Shown: piece after piece, positions 1 to 11,878 of the stretch
Layout: each line of letters starts with the position of its first letter
Numbering within the stretch: position 1 is the first letter of the stretch
Assembly (NCBI GenBank): GCA_026874595.1
Contig: CM049316.1
Span: 60,027,676 to 60,091,675 of the forward strand
From: Sipunculus nudus
Taxonomy: Eukaryota > Annelida > Sipuncula > Golfingiida > Sipunculidae
Direction: 5' to 3'
DNA: 64,000 nucleotides
Made by a program: the position numbers and the translations under genes
The notes under the pieces: generated by a model
What the model saw: only the letters and a program-made list of their open reading frames with translations
Told to the model about the DNA's origin: nothing
Database searches by the model: none

Positions 1-174
1 AAATATATTCTGCCCCATTAGAGTAATAGATTGATGGTACACATGAAACCAGTGTAATATTTCAGACAGCAAGATTCAGCGCTGATTACGTGCTGGCTAT
101 AAATACAGCTCAGCTATAAATACTGTCAGATGTTGTCTCTTTTTTTTTTAAAGCTGCAGCATTATCAAACGCAA

Positions 175-540
175 ATGAAACCAGATTATGGCAAACTGTC
201 GCTATCTGCCGAGCTGCAGGAATGTCCATATTGGCCCAGTGCATCACGTTTATTAATGCCACACTCCCAAGGGTTCCGCCACCAGGCTTTCGCTCCTGTA
301 ATAACACCCTCGGTCCTGGAGACCAAAGGCACAAACCAGCTACACGACGATCTGTCATTTCCCAAACCGATAAACGTAGCTGAATCAATGGTGGTGGAGC
401 AACCTCCGGCTTGTTGCCAGTTATTTCTGTCAGCCTTAAGTGCACATATTAGCTGCCTTTTATGGTTCCCGTTCTTTCTTACAACATATCATGAACTAGC
501 CATCAATCCTCAGGTACATCCAGCACATTTACACTAAATC
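175..540. promoter_or_regulatory. Sequence-complex non-coding island, candidate conserved element
   Basis: This stretch is clearly less AT-rich and less repetitive than its flanks and contains homeodomain-type cores such as TTATTAATGC near 250. Open frames of 111 and 135 codons cross it on opposite strands, but neither has splice sites at its ends or a recognisable motif, so I read both as chance. In long introns of animal regulatory genes such islands are often enhancers; that role is inferred only from composition and motif content. Confidence 0.35.
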
Positions 541-850
541 TAACGGTTAATGTTTTACAAATACACTAGAGATTATTAATTAAATGCAATTCTAACAAAT
601 TATGCTAATTCATAGTACACATACTTAAATGTATCTGTTTGATCATTATGTGGCCTAATGTAATTTACAGTTTTAATAACCTGCAGATCAGGTATATCAC
701 AATAATATTTTAAGATAACAATTCTAAGAAAGATAACACCAATTTTTTTATTTATATACATAATTAATGAAATTAAATTGATTTCTTTTGATCCTTTTAC
801 TGAATTAAGTTTGAATTTTCTGACATAGGATTGTGGTACAAAATTAAAGT

Positions 851-885
<35 letters not shown>

Positions 886-2094
886 AATATATACTAGTTG
901 ACCGAAGTACATCAACGTATCTCACCTACTCATCATGAATGTAATATTCAGGGATAGAAATCAACTGTTTGGGCATTAACATGAATTGTAAAGAACATGG
1001 TTATTCACCAGGATCCAAAACTGATATTTTAATTAAAGACCAGATTGTGTCACTTGTATTGACCCTAACAGACACTATTAGTTAACCTTTGATGCCCCAG
1101 AAAGCCTAGTGATTAACCCAAATAGAATACAAGACACAAGCCCGGTGCATGTACATGCATAATAAGGCATAATCACATGTAAATTTGCTACTGGGAACAG
1201 AAATTACATGACAACTGGTAATGGTTTTGTGAAATCAGGTCTGAGCTCCACCACGACATGCAATAATGCCATATTATATGATCACTTATATTATAGTGGT
1301 GGTTAGCAAGTTGCTTAACCCCCCACGACAGAGAAAATTGTGATAATAACAAATATACATCATTCCCTGAGACGAATAATATTGTGTGCCCTCTGAAAGC
1401 AGTCCTGGTTTGTCACAATAGTAGTTATACAGTTCCACGTCTTGTCTTGTTTAACGCCTAGAATTCTTGGAATTCACAATTCATGAAAAATATAGGTCTA
1501 TAATGTTTTTTCCTGGTCACCTTCAGGCAGACAGACTATGACAAACACTGTTTTTTTTCTGTTTACCTCAGATAAACTATGCAGGCACATTTTGCAAATA
1601 CTACCAGGGCTGTTAAATAATGTAGATACCTTTTTGTTAGCAAGAGTTTCAAATCTGCATTATTCAGGAAAAGGGGCTTGTCATGAAAATAAAACCTTTG
1701 TGAACAAGGCCCAAGGTGGAAGGCAAATCACACGATATAAGATCTTGTATGTTCAAAGTTTGCTATATTATAAATGATATCTTATCTTTCAATTCATCTG
1801 TCATACAGGAATAATTATTTCAATTATTTCAATGTTCATCTGTCAAATTATCAAGATTTTGCGAAAGTATTATATTACAGGTATATAATTAATTCATATA
1901 ATAATGGTTAATTTTGTGTAGTTTTTTCATATGGTGAGATGGCGAAAATGAAACCCAAGTGAACGCTGAAACTGTGAAGATTGTGAATTTTTAACCTCTA
2001 GAATATGAAGCCAACCACAGTATAAAGTAAATTATATTAATTAACTTACAACTTAATTTGTAAAATAATGAAGAGAATCTGAGAGTTCATAATT
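541..2094. other. AT-rich intron-like DNA, no gene seen
   Basis: No exon-like frame with plausible splice sites was found. A CA run passing into a TA run lies at about 851-884. Short open frames here are AT-rich and have no recognisable domains. Confidence 0.5.
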
Positions 2095-2410
2095 CACCTT
2101 TCATGTTCTGTGACCTCTGACCTCAGTTAGCACAAATATTGCCAAAAATTCAGTTTCATCAAATCCAACATATTTCTGGTGTGTTATCACAGCAACACCA
2201 CAAAGCAGCCTGGTGACTGTCACCTCATTAAATATGCCTAGATTTTGCAAAGAAATTGAACTCAGGTAAGATAATCTATTTGTAATTAGTTATATTGAGT
2301 TTCATGAAAGTCCATCAAACCTGACAAGTTATCACAGCAAACCTAAAAGTGATGGAAGGACAGATGGACAAACATTTTACAAACTGTCTTAGACGGGCAT
2401 ATAAAAAGAA
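2095..2410. repeat. Dispersed repeat carrying a DR1 nuclear-receptor motif (copy 1)
   Basis: The stretch contains TGACCTCTGACCT (2111-2123), followed by text such as GAGTTTCATGAAAGTCCATC and AGTTATCACAGCAA. The same ordered phrases recur, diverged, at 13085-13510. Within each copy the phrases repeat about every 110 bp, so the element is itself a degenerate tandem repeat. The reverse complement of the motif is AGGTCA-G-AGGTCA, a direct repeat of two receptor half-sites with one-base spacing. No coding sequence is seen. Confidence 0.6.
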
Positions 2411-2743
2411 ACTTACCAACTTAAAATTTTTTTCAAAAGATTTAGAATGAATTTGTATGATGCTGAATATTGTAGAGAAATTGTCATCTGCAGTTTCAGG
2501 AAGGGGGTCCTGGATATAAACAGAGCCCTTGTATTGATGAGAGATGTCACCACTGACAGTGCAGATTCAATTTGCCTCTCTGTACTGAGAACAAGCCAAA
2601 AGTTCTAGGTGTTAATTATATGAACTTCCATAGTCAATGCTCTGTTCAGCCTGGGATGATACCAAGTTATACAGCTGAGTGCAAACCCAGTGACCCTTGA
2701 CACCAGGTGAGACACACAGACTGTGAGGTCATCAGCTGCAGTG

Positions 2744-2775
2744 TGACCTCTGACCTCAGAGGTGACCTCTGACCT
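2744..2775. promoter_or_regulatory. Two adjacent DR1 motifs
   Basis: TGACCTCTGACCT occurs at 2744-2756 and again at 2763-2775, 19 bp apart. Each reads AGGTCA-G-AGGTCA on the minus strand, the DR1 arrangement bound by RXR, HNF4 and COUP-TF class receptors. The phrase is shared with the dispersed repeat at 2095-2410, so it may be repeat residue rather than a selected site. Confidence 0.45.
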
Positions 2776-3302
2776 GAAATGAGGGCTGTTTGATCAAGCT
2801 TCCTGTGGACAAAGTAATGTGCCAGGCTTAGGTGCGACTGACATGATATATATTATACCTTGAATGGCAGATGAAACATCTTAAGGTCCTATAAAACCAA
2901 TATGCAAACAAAGCCTGTCTTATACCGGAGGTCACGTATCCCAGCCAGCTTACATAGAGCCACAAAAGCCCTATGGGGTCCCCTGATGGCTAGATTACAT
3001 ATCATATACAAAACAGCTTTAAGGGACTCCCCCTGTCAGACAAGGTCACACCACTCTGACCTTAACAACCTGGTGACTAATTCATTGTATCTCAAAACTA
3101 GTCCACTGTTAGCTTGTATGCCATAATCATCCCACTTGCATGCAAAACCGCCATTGTAAGGTTGAATGGCAAAACCCACACAAATGCATGTCAAACCAGC
3201 AAACAGACTTTCCACAATTGCAAGTGTGCATGTAGTTAGCACAATAATCATCACAAATCAATTACACATACAGGAATTCTTTTGGGAAACCTGTGACTTC
3301 AA

Positions 3303-3359
3303 TCTCTCTCTCTCTCTCGATCTTACTACATGTATAGATATATATATATATATAGATAG

Positions 3360-3380
<21 letters not shown>
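3303..3380. repeat. CT then TA/GATA microsatellites
   Basis: A short CT run (about 3303-3319) is followed by TA-rich dinucleotides interrupted by TAGATAGATA (about 3337-3380). The flanking frame of I, Y and D residues is low complexity, not a gene. Confidence 0.85.
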
Positions 3381-3390
<10 letters not shown>

Positions 3391-3589
3391 GCCTGTACTT
3401 GTAAACCTGTAATCAGGTGTAATCAATTATAAACAGAACTACTAAAACAAATTTAAGATCCACAATACATTTGTATTAATATTGCTCACAATGAAGCTAT
3501 AAGAAATATTATCTGCTACTAGTAATGATATTATTAATATATTTCTTTAGGTGCAATCAGTGAAAATAATTTATGTTCCTCTGAGCAAA

Positions 3590-4170
3590 GAGGCCATTTG
3601 TCCTGGCTGAGTAGACAGTTCCACTCGCGTAACACTTCCCTCCAATAAGTGGCTGTCTGATGCACCGTGGAACGTCAAGACTATTCTTAAACCGGCAACA
3701 AGAGAGAGAAAACAGCGAGTAGGTGACAGTGTCGTCATGAAAGATAGCATGACTGTTAGAATGTTGCACACCAACGTGAAACGTTAATAACATTAGCAGC
3801 TAGGATAATGAAGTCATCCCGAACCACACAAAAGTGACTCCCTTTAGGCTGTAGTTAAGTAAGTGCCGGTGGCAAGCAAGCAGTGTTAACAATACATCCA
3901 ATCACCACCTGGTATTAAAATAAACCCGCACTCCCGTCACTGCCGGTTCCCATGGCCCTATTATCCCTCCGCTGACATTTGCTGCTGCGCGACCTCTGAC
4001 CCCAGGCTTTTGCGGAGGGCTTTCATCCATGACCCAATCAATGAAGCTATTTCAGCAAATGGTATATTATGCCGTGGATAAACCAAACGCACGGTCCTTT
4101 TTTCCCCCTCAGTTACCCGAGGCAGATCAATGCCTTTCACCTACCCGGGCTTGTAGGCCACGCAGGCGTG
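3590..4170. promoter_or_regulatory. Sequence-complex non-coding island
   Basis: About 580 bp of balanced, non-repetitive sequence stands out from the AT-rich surroundings. It includes a GACCTCTGACCCC half-conserved receptor-type motif near 3990. The minus-strand frames across it lack splice context. Candidate conserved intronic element; inference only. Confidence 0.35.
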
Positions 4171-5984
4171 AACATCTTCAGTGGTAACGGAGACAATGAT
4201 CCTGTCAAACTCAGACACCAGACACGTGCCAAGGGAGACATGTAGCCAGGGAACTTTAGAAAAACCTCCCTGGCCCCATTATCATGGTCCCAGAAAGACA
4301 GAATCATATCCCACCTCTCCAGATATGGTTACATTACCGACAGCAGTGATGAATGATGCATTTTTAAAGAAATAGACTCGTTCCCAGATCTTAATAAGAA
4401 CTTGCCCTGTTGTCATTTTACTAAATATAAACATATGAGATTCATCATAGCACTTTTTACACTGATAAAAAAAATGAGATAAATAAAACACTGTTTAAAA
4501 GAATATCCAGTCTCTGCTGAAATGGCTTGAGAGAGTCATAGCTCAGGTATTCTGTAGGAAAATATAATCTTGTGCTTCTTAAAAACACTGCTATATATTA
4601 CTAAACTAAAAAAGATGCACATGGTCCCATGTACACTTTATTACTGCCTCGTCAATCAAGTATCTAAATATAGCACACAATGAATAAATATGTATATTTT
4701 TGCATTCTGTCAGGAAATGTCAGAGAGATGGTACATCCAAAATGTAAAGTATCCCCGGGGGACTACAAAATGAGCAGATTACCAGTGTTATCAATTAGGG
4801 TGCATACAATTAATTAACTCATTATCAACATTTAATTATCCTGACTCTTTTCAGTGCTCCTTGATATTTCAAAGGGACTTTTTTTGGTAATTATCCAAAT
4901 CCCTCATGTATATAAAAGATTAAAACAATACACCTTGGAAGGGTTAAATTTGGCAGTCCTTGCTATATTTAACCATTACCATGGTTACAGCTTAATTAGC
5001 TTATAATTTTACAGCTTTTCTAGTATGTTTAGTATTCCTAAAGTAGAACCTTTTAATTGTTTTGTGAAAGTTATATTTGAGATTGAATAATACATTATCT
5101 CAGGAATTTTAAGATGAACACTTCACAAGGCATTACCTTTTGAGAAAAAAGAAACGATACTACAATGTGAAATCTGTGAAAGTGAAATTTCTTCTCAGAG
5201 AGGAAGAAGACAGGAATGGTTTGCTAAAGGGAGAAATATTAATGCAGATAGGCTGCAGTATGATGATCAATAAAATTTTAATATCCTGAATAAAATCTGT
5301 TAAGATTGGTATAAATAACCATTCCTTATTTGGTGTAAATTTTCTTTACTGCATGAGTTGGCATCAGCAGCTGCATGCATGGGCTGTGTATCAAAGTCAC
5401 ATGATTAGCAACGAAGCTGACAAAAACCTCTAGCTGTTTCCACTGCATAGACTTTACCATAATATATCTTAGTAGAACTAGTATTTTCATGAAATACCTT
5501 ATTAATAAAGAAAACTTTTTTCTATTGCTTAATTGTTTATTGTTTATAGAGATTACATATTTCACTATATTGATTCATATCTGATCTAGATCCAAGAACA
5601 ATCATACTGGGTCTTCTAAATCAATAGGGGTTTAATAATGCACTGAAAAAAATCCACATATTGTATTTCATTGATCCCCTCAATTAAAGTGTAATAGATT
5701 CTAAACTTTGGAATAGATTTGTTTCGATTATAACTATTTTTTTTGCATGTACCACCCTAAAGCCCCCACCCCCATGGCTAAAGGAATTAATTTTTGTTCA
5801 TACTCAACTCTGATTTATCCTTAAGTCAAATGGCAAAAATATTGTATTTACTGAGGAATCATAAATATTTTGTCAGGTCATGTTTAACAAATGCCTGAAC
5901 TCAGTTTGATTCTCTAACCCTTTAATCCAGCTCTAGAGGAAACGGCATATACATCCAGATATAATTTTAGCTTTAAATTATAAA
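4171..5984. other. Intron-like DNA, no gene seen
   Basis: AT-rich sequence without recognisable repeats, exons or RNA genes. The phrase TACCATGGTTAC near 4978 resembles an RFX X-box half but stands alone. Confidence 0.5.
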
Positions 5985-6250
5985 ACCGCGGAAACAATGG
6001 TATCAGTGTGTCTGACTTGTGGCTGCTTTTTAACAAAAGTAATCAGTTCATTTCTCCGATTACGACTCAGATAAGGTAACAATTTCCATAAATCACAGAG
6101 ACCATGGTTTCACAGGATTTGCGGCTGATAAAACCACTGTCTGTCACAAACAACCGGCCCTTGTCAAAGTTGTGATTTACGAAAATCTGATCTAATCTGT
6201 CATTGGTTGACCACAAGCACATGACAGCCAGGTGTTATAGCAACAGTTTT
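5985..6250. promoter_or_regulatory. Candidate enhancer island with SOX, GATA and RUNX-like cores
   Basis: A compact non-repetitive island. Visible cores include GAAACAATGG (SOX type), AGATAAGG (GATA type), AAACCACTG and GACCACAAG (RUNX type; the latter near 6208-6216). No open frame crosses the island with splice sites. Motif matches of this length are common by chance, so the evidence is the density and the contrast with flanking DNA. Enhancer function is inferred. Confidence 0.4.
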
Positions 6251-6289
6251 ATAAGTCTAATGTAAGAGAGTGTACTGAAGATGTAAGAG

Positions 6290-6640
6290 AAGCAGCTAGG
6301 GCTGTTATTACATATTGAAATACAAAAAAATAAATGACTGTGCCAGGAAGGTATGCTTTCATTCCTGCTGGTGTGTTTGTGTGTGTGTTTCGTCACAAGA
6401 TAATTCATGCCATAATGAATGGACTCTCACTAACTTTTCTGGGCATTTCAGGAATGGGCTAATGAAGAATCAATATGATCTTGGTGTGGATCCAGCACAT
6501 GATCCTGTTCATTTTAAAGGAACATTCACAAATGTACAGTTACTTAAATGCACAAATGAACCTGGGAATATGGGCCGAATAAGTGAATGGCAGAGGCTTA
6601 CAGACTTCTAGTTCTTGATGCAATATGTTGATTCATAATA
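6290..6640 (+). repeat. Dispersed repeat family R1, copy 1
   Basis: This stretch shares ordered phrases with 18430-18830: a TGTGTGTGTGTTT run, GGGCATTTC, GGAATGGGC, GTGTGGATC or GTGTAGATC, and AATATGGGC near AAGTGAATGG. A 98-codon frame lies here and a 94-codon frame in the other copy; they stay partly similar only because the DNA is homologous. There is no transposase or reverse-transcriptase motif, so it is annotated as a dispersed repeat of unknown class. Confidence 0.65.
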
Positions 6641-8174
6641 CAATACAAATATATCATGATATTTAAATCACAATACGATAAACCATATGATATATATTAT
6701 AAAAATACAGTTGTACTAGAGTTCAGATTCCAAGCCAATTTTCTTTACTTTTGAGTTTGAACACCAAACAACTGTCTCCACACTTCAGGATTAATGAGCC
6801 CATACAGCTGATTTGATCATGCACAGTTAACCAATCAGATGACGATTAACTTATTTCTAGCCAATGGTATTTTACCTTGCATGTACTCTACAGCTGATTG
6901 TTGTTAAATGCCAGAGGTCACTGGTTTATGTTGGACTTTCTGTTTGATAGTTACATATTGTCAACATATCTATCTACAAAGGGAATCTGACCATTCAGAT
7001 ACAATACTGATTTTGTATTGCAATGTATCAATGCATCAGTGAATTGTTAGGCATAGTTGCAGCAAGAGCCATGTTAAAAACTTTATGAGAAAACAAACAA
7101 GTTTTTTCCATGTTCGACAGTGCTTCATCACTTAAGAAGAATTGTGTCATTTAGAATAAACCAGACCACGCATATGACCTGTGACCTTTCAGTCACTTGC
7201 CATGACACCTAATGTACAAGTAAATTTCATTTAGATAGCATAGCCAAAGCCATAACTCAAAATACATCCTCTGTTAGTTTTTACGCACTCATTTACTATA
7301 CCATATAAATGTCACTTACACCTATATTTTAACATGTTACGTCTGAATGGATGAAATATTGAACACAAAGGTGGATACACTGGTATTTGCCAAACTATGA
7401 TATTAACTTTTTATGCAAAATTCCCTGAAGGAAAGAAATAATATACGACTGTTATTGTACAGTTGACTGATATCCTTTCAAGCATAAGGATTGATAATAG
7501 CTCAGGAATTAGAATTTTGCATGATTGGATGTTCTTAATGTGTAATGCATGTTGCCTGTACATAAACTGTGAAGCTGTCAGTATATTTTTTAACTTGTGG
7601 TAGGTTTCGCATGGTGTAGGCAGATGATGCACCACTTTGTCAAGCCAGATGCTGAAAGATGCCATAGGAATGATACCCTTGGGCAGGGCGAATATTTTTT
7701 TAATGGTTTGAACTGTGGGGTACTGGTGGCATGGTCTGCTGAATAATGGTAGCGTTCCATATAAGCCGTGTGCCAATGAATCAATTATATTAATGGTTGG
7801 CTATTTCCTTTGATAATCGATTGAACTGGTTAACTGACAGACATTAAAGGACTGATGATCTATTATTAATAAATTATTTTTCCAAAATGACCATGAAAGG
7901 CCATGTATAGAATTATATCTAAAATATTGACCGAGAAAATTCAGTCTGAGTTGTATATCATACTGAATGATCAATGGCCTGATTGCTGACTTGTGTTCAC
8001 TGCACAAGGTCCAGTTTTACTGTTGTCAGCAACTTTGTGTCTCGTCTTTCTTATTACTCTGATAGGAATACAATAGAATGGATTTCTTTTCTGAATTCTG
8101 AATACTGACTTTGCATGTGCTTATATAAACGTTTATAAGCAATCAATTTAATCAATTATAGACCAATATTAAAG
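6641..8174. other. Intron-like DNA with one DR1 motif, no gene seen
   Basis: No exon is supported. A DR1-like site, TGACCTGTGACCT, lies at 7175-7187 and reads AGGTCA-C-AGGTCA on the minus strand. The 121-codon minus frame at 7411-7776 has no recognisable motif or splice sites and is taken as chance. Confidence 0.45.
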
Positions 8175-8555
8175 CAGGGTTCCTGCACCTCTTGGCAAGC
8201 AAGACCTTTTTAAGACCAGCTGACAGAAAATTTAAGACCCTTTTATACATAGAATTCTTTAATGGCCCTACCATACTTTAAAAGTACTAGAGATCCCAAA
8301 TGGCAATCACTACAAGTTGGGACTGGTCTCATTGTAGTCTGCCCTGAGAATCTACAAAGATGTTTCTTCGACAAGTAACCGTGGCAACTTCTCCTAAACT
8401 GTCTCAAGCTTACATTCTATCAACTGTTTGTGCACATTCATTATATCAGGATAGGTAAAATCAAATTTAAGACCTTTTCAAGAACTATGTCAGGATTCAA
8501 GGCCTTCAAAATGCAAAATCAAAAATAGGCTTTTTAAGGCCCCACCAAAACCCTG
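8175..8555. mobile_element. Short non-autonomous hAT-like element
   Basis: The left end reads CAGGGTTCCTGCACC and the right end reads AAAACCCTG, so both termini share CAGGGTT in inverted orientation. Internally, TTTAAGACC phrases recur (AAGACCTTTTTAAGACC, AATTTAAGACC), a pattern typical of small hAT-type elements in animals. The 381-bp length leaves no room for a transposase. I could not find a clear 8-bp target duplication, so the superfamily call is tentative. Confidence 0.5.
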
Positions 8556-8709
8556 TAAATATCCTCTGAATGAAGTCATATATCGTGATATGTATAACGA
8601 GACATATGATACGACCCAACTCTAGTGAGATGGCTGTTTCATAGAAGCAGTGCTTTATGCCAACTGGACAAAATGTCAGTCTGTATCATCATTAAGCATG
8701 TATTAGAAT

Positions 8710-9050
8710 ACAAGAACCACTTCACCAGAAACCGTTCTAAACCGACTTCTATATAAATGGAGCATAGGCTCTCAGCTGCAAGGTTCAGATGCTTAACCAA
8801 TGGGTCGCTGGCCGACCTCGTCAGATTCTGCCAGATTGTACGATTATTATGGAACAGAGTTCAATAAAAAATCTCCCACCAGAGATCACACAGCTGAACC
8901 GGAGCCAAGTGGCATTTATTATAGAACATGGCTGCCCGGCTGATCAATGATTTCCTGTTGGACTGTATTTAGCCATCTTGGTCACGGTCCTAGGTCATGT
9001 TGTGGGAGGAAAACAAAGCGTGACTGCCGCTACTTCATCTGATAAAGCTC
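8710..9050. promoter_or_regulatory. Sequence-complex non-coding island
   Basis: Non-repetitive, balanced sequence with cores such as CGATTATTATGG, GCATTTATTATAG and GCTGATCAATGATTTCC. No splice-flanked frame is visible. Candidate conserved intronic element by composition only. Confidence 0.35.
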
Positions 9051-9722
9051 CTCAACTGTTTTTTTCAAAATGTTAGTTAAAATAAATGCCTGTAGATGGT
9101 GCTGCCTGTCTAAATGGGGATAAATGTGGCTAAATGACATGGACTGTTTGTAGTTCTAGTTATAACACAGGAATATACCTGCCTATTTAATATCTGATTT
9201 TATTTCTCTGAAACTGATTGTATTCTGTTGGGCATATAAAAAGATCCCTCACAGTACTATTACAATATCTTAAACACCATACATGAAGTCTTATCTATTA
9301 TCTTACACATCTTTAAAACAGCCTAAATTTTGATGTTTTAACAATGATCTGATAGACCAGGAATAATGGCTGATATAGGTAGATACACATGAATACATGG
9401 TTAGGTAGCACAATGTGATATCACACATGGAAAATATCAAGACATCTGCCAGAGATAAATATCTGTAACATAGTGCTAAAATATACACAACCCGGTAATC
9501 TGTATGTAAATTTTCATCACAATTTTAATTAAAAGATGGAATTTGTGACTGCATTTCTTATATGTCTCCAGAACTATCACAACCAGTGCTTTGCTTCTTA
9601 ACCCAGGAGTCTATTCCTTGCTGAATGGGAGGTCAGTATTGGAATTACATGGGTGAATAAATCAGTGTACTGATACCTCCAGACAATGATACCACACGGC
9701 TGAGTGCATCCTCTGATGAGCT

Positions 9723-9755
9723 CATGAATATTTAATTCATTTCATGAATATTCAT
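9723..9755. promoter_or_regulatory. Palindromic POU-type motif
   Basis: ATGAATATTCAT (9744-9755) is a perfect 12-bp palindrome, and a related half, TCATGAATATTTAATTC, lies immediately to its left. Palindromes of this kind bind POU-domain dimers. The surrounding 1.5 kb (9051-10600) otherwise shows only AT-rich intron-like DNA. Confidence 0.3.
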
Positions 9756-10600
9756 TTTTTTGGATGCAGATAATGATGAATGCATACATTTCACATCCGT
9801 CACATTAAAACATTATCTACTGCAAACTTCAATATGCAATGAGCATAAAAAAATGTAATCCAGATTGAATGGTATATACCTGAAAGCTATTTGATACAAA
9901 CAATAAGGATAGCCTGATTGAGTGCTTTGATTCACACAAATTAAAGGCAACCCTGACACGTCAAATGTCACTAAAAATAAATCAACTTCTAACTTTTGTT
10001 CTGTACTAATACAGGGGTAAGTAATGAACTTTAAAATATTAGTATGCCTAGCATCATAATCCAAATCTTTTAATTTACACAAAGCATTGTTTTATATGGG
10101 TCACAAAAACTGATATTCTGAGCTGAAAATTTAATTAAGTTTGCTAAAACCATGAGGTAATTCAGCATAAATCAACCTGAGCTGCTTACTGAAAGATTTA
10201 TTGTTGGATATTGGCAGGGAAATTAGTAATTAACATGTTGGTGAACTACATTATATGTATCATATACTATGTACAGCTTCATTGACAATACAGATACAAC
10301 ATGTTATATTTTAACTTATAAATAATCTGAAACAGATCTGTCAGCCTCTGAATCACAGGCACTAGATGAAGCTGCACAGGTAGTCACTAACACTATACCT
10401 GTCCACCTAATTTTTGGCGATATTACTTTCAGATTTATTTCGTTAGCTACAACAAAGCAGCTGTTATCACAGGAGGTAATGTGGTGATTTATGATATATT
10501 CATAAGTATGAAATAAATATAAGTACTTTGCTGCACCAGGACAGTGTTAACCTGTCTGGAAAGACATGAAAAACAATGCTACCATTTCAAGTGGCCATTA

Positions 10601-11202
10601 AGTAGGCCGCACACAGAGCGGACAAGACGAGATCGGATCGGACCGGCCCGGACCGGACCGGAAATCCTGGAGAGTCCGCAACCAGGCGTCCTGCTGCAGC
10701 TCCTGTCTTGAACGGGTAGCAGACAGAGCGGACCAGATTGCCCAACATTAATTCAACCTGTGAAAATGGCGGGTGTTCTAAGTACCAATCTACAGACGAA
10801 ATCAACTATTCCCATATAGGTACATAAAACTACGAAAGAAGAGGAAGGGATTAACTTTAAATGTTTAGTCACAAATTTATAATCATCATAAATTTAAATT
10901 TTATTTCTTTGAAATTATATGAATAGGTATTTCCTCATCTGATCCTTTCATGCTAGTGTAATCGATCTGATTTCTGAAGTATTTGACTAAACAACAACCG
11001 TTTACTTATAAGCGTTTCATGAATTCCATTTTAACGCTTCTAGAGATTCTACTATGTTGACGTCTTGTGCAGTCTATAGAGGACATTTTCATTTACAAGT
11101 GTAATTAAATTCAACATTTAATTTTATAAGGTTTCACAGAAATATTAAAAAAAAAAGAAACTTAAAATGTTTACACACTTCTGGCAGATGATCATTATAT
11201 AT

Positions 11203-11233
<31 letters not shown>

Positions 11234-11875
11234 CTCCGGTAAAAATATATAATTATTTTATATAAAAGCTCTAAATCGGTCACCAAATGGTTCGAAGACA
11301 TTCCAGATAAGCGACAATGCTTTTTCTTTGGCTTTGACGTGGTTGAACTCTATCCTTCAAAATAGTAAGAAGTCCCTTCCAAGAATGAGTAATTATTTAT
11401 ATACTTAAATATATAAGAATGATTCTTCAGAGATTTGTAACGTACAATACAGATTTATTATAATTAAGATAATCTTTTTAAATAAATTGTCTATTAATGT
11501 TTGAATGAAGCTAAAAAAAAAAATTTACAGTATATAATATACTAGTTTTTAATATGCAAAATACCATAACAAAATTTCATGTCAATTCCGGCTAAATAAG
11601 CTAATTTTAATAATTTAAAGCTATACCGATCCTGAGTTGCTCCTGTGCAGGCCTAAAACCGCTGCAAACAGAGCGGACTCAAGCGGACCAGACCAGACCA
11701 CTCAAGACCGGTCCTGAAATATCAAAACATTTTGATATGGTCAGGATTGCTCAGGACTGGGTCCGGAGCAATCCCGGACTGGCAGTCCGGTCCGCCAAGT
11801 GCCGCAAACTGAGCGGACCGGATTCAAGTCCGGTCCGATCTCGTCTCGTCTTGTCCGCTTTGTGTGCGGCCTACT
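10601..11875. mobile_element. Non-autonomous PIF/Harbinger-like transposon
   Basis: The left terminus begins AGTAGGCCGCACACAGAGCG. The right terminus ends with its near-perfect inverse, GGCCTACT, preceded by the inverse of GCGGACAAGACGAGATCGGA. Inverted ends extend at least 45 bp, and subterminal copies of AGAGCGGAC recur on both sides. A TTA triplet abuts each end (10598-10600 and 11876-11878), matching the 3-bp TWA duplication of PIF/Harbinger elements. The 1,275-bp interior is very AT-rich with no transposase frame. Open frames at both ends encode a shared peptide (LVLSALCAAY) only because the inverted ends are translated. Confidence 0.75.
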
Positions 11876-11878
11876 TTA

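Noticed and set aside
110-537. Overlapping 111- and 135-codon frames on opposite strands
   Set aside because: No splice sites at sensible positions, no domain, and mutually exclusive readings of one complex island.
6315-6611. 98-codon plus frame with a Cys/Val-rich start
   Set aside because: Lies in dispersed repeat family R1 and over a TG run; similar frame in the second copy is explained by DNA homology.
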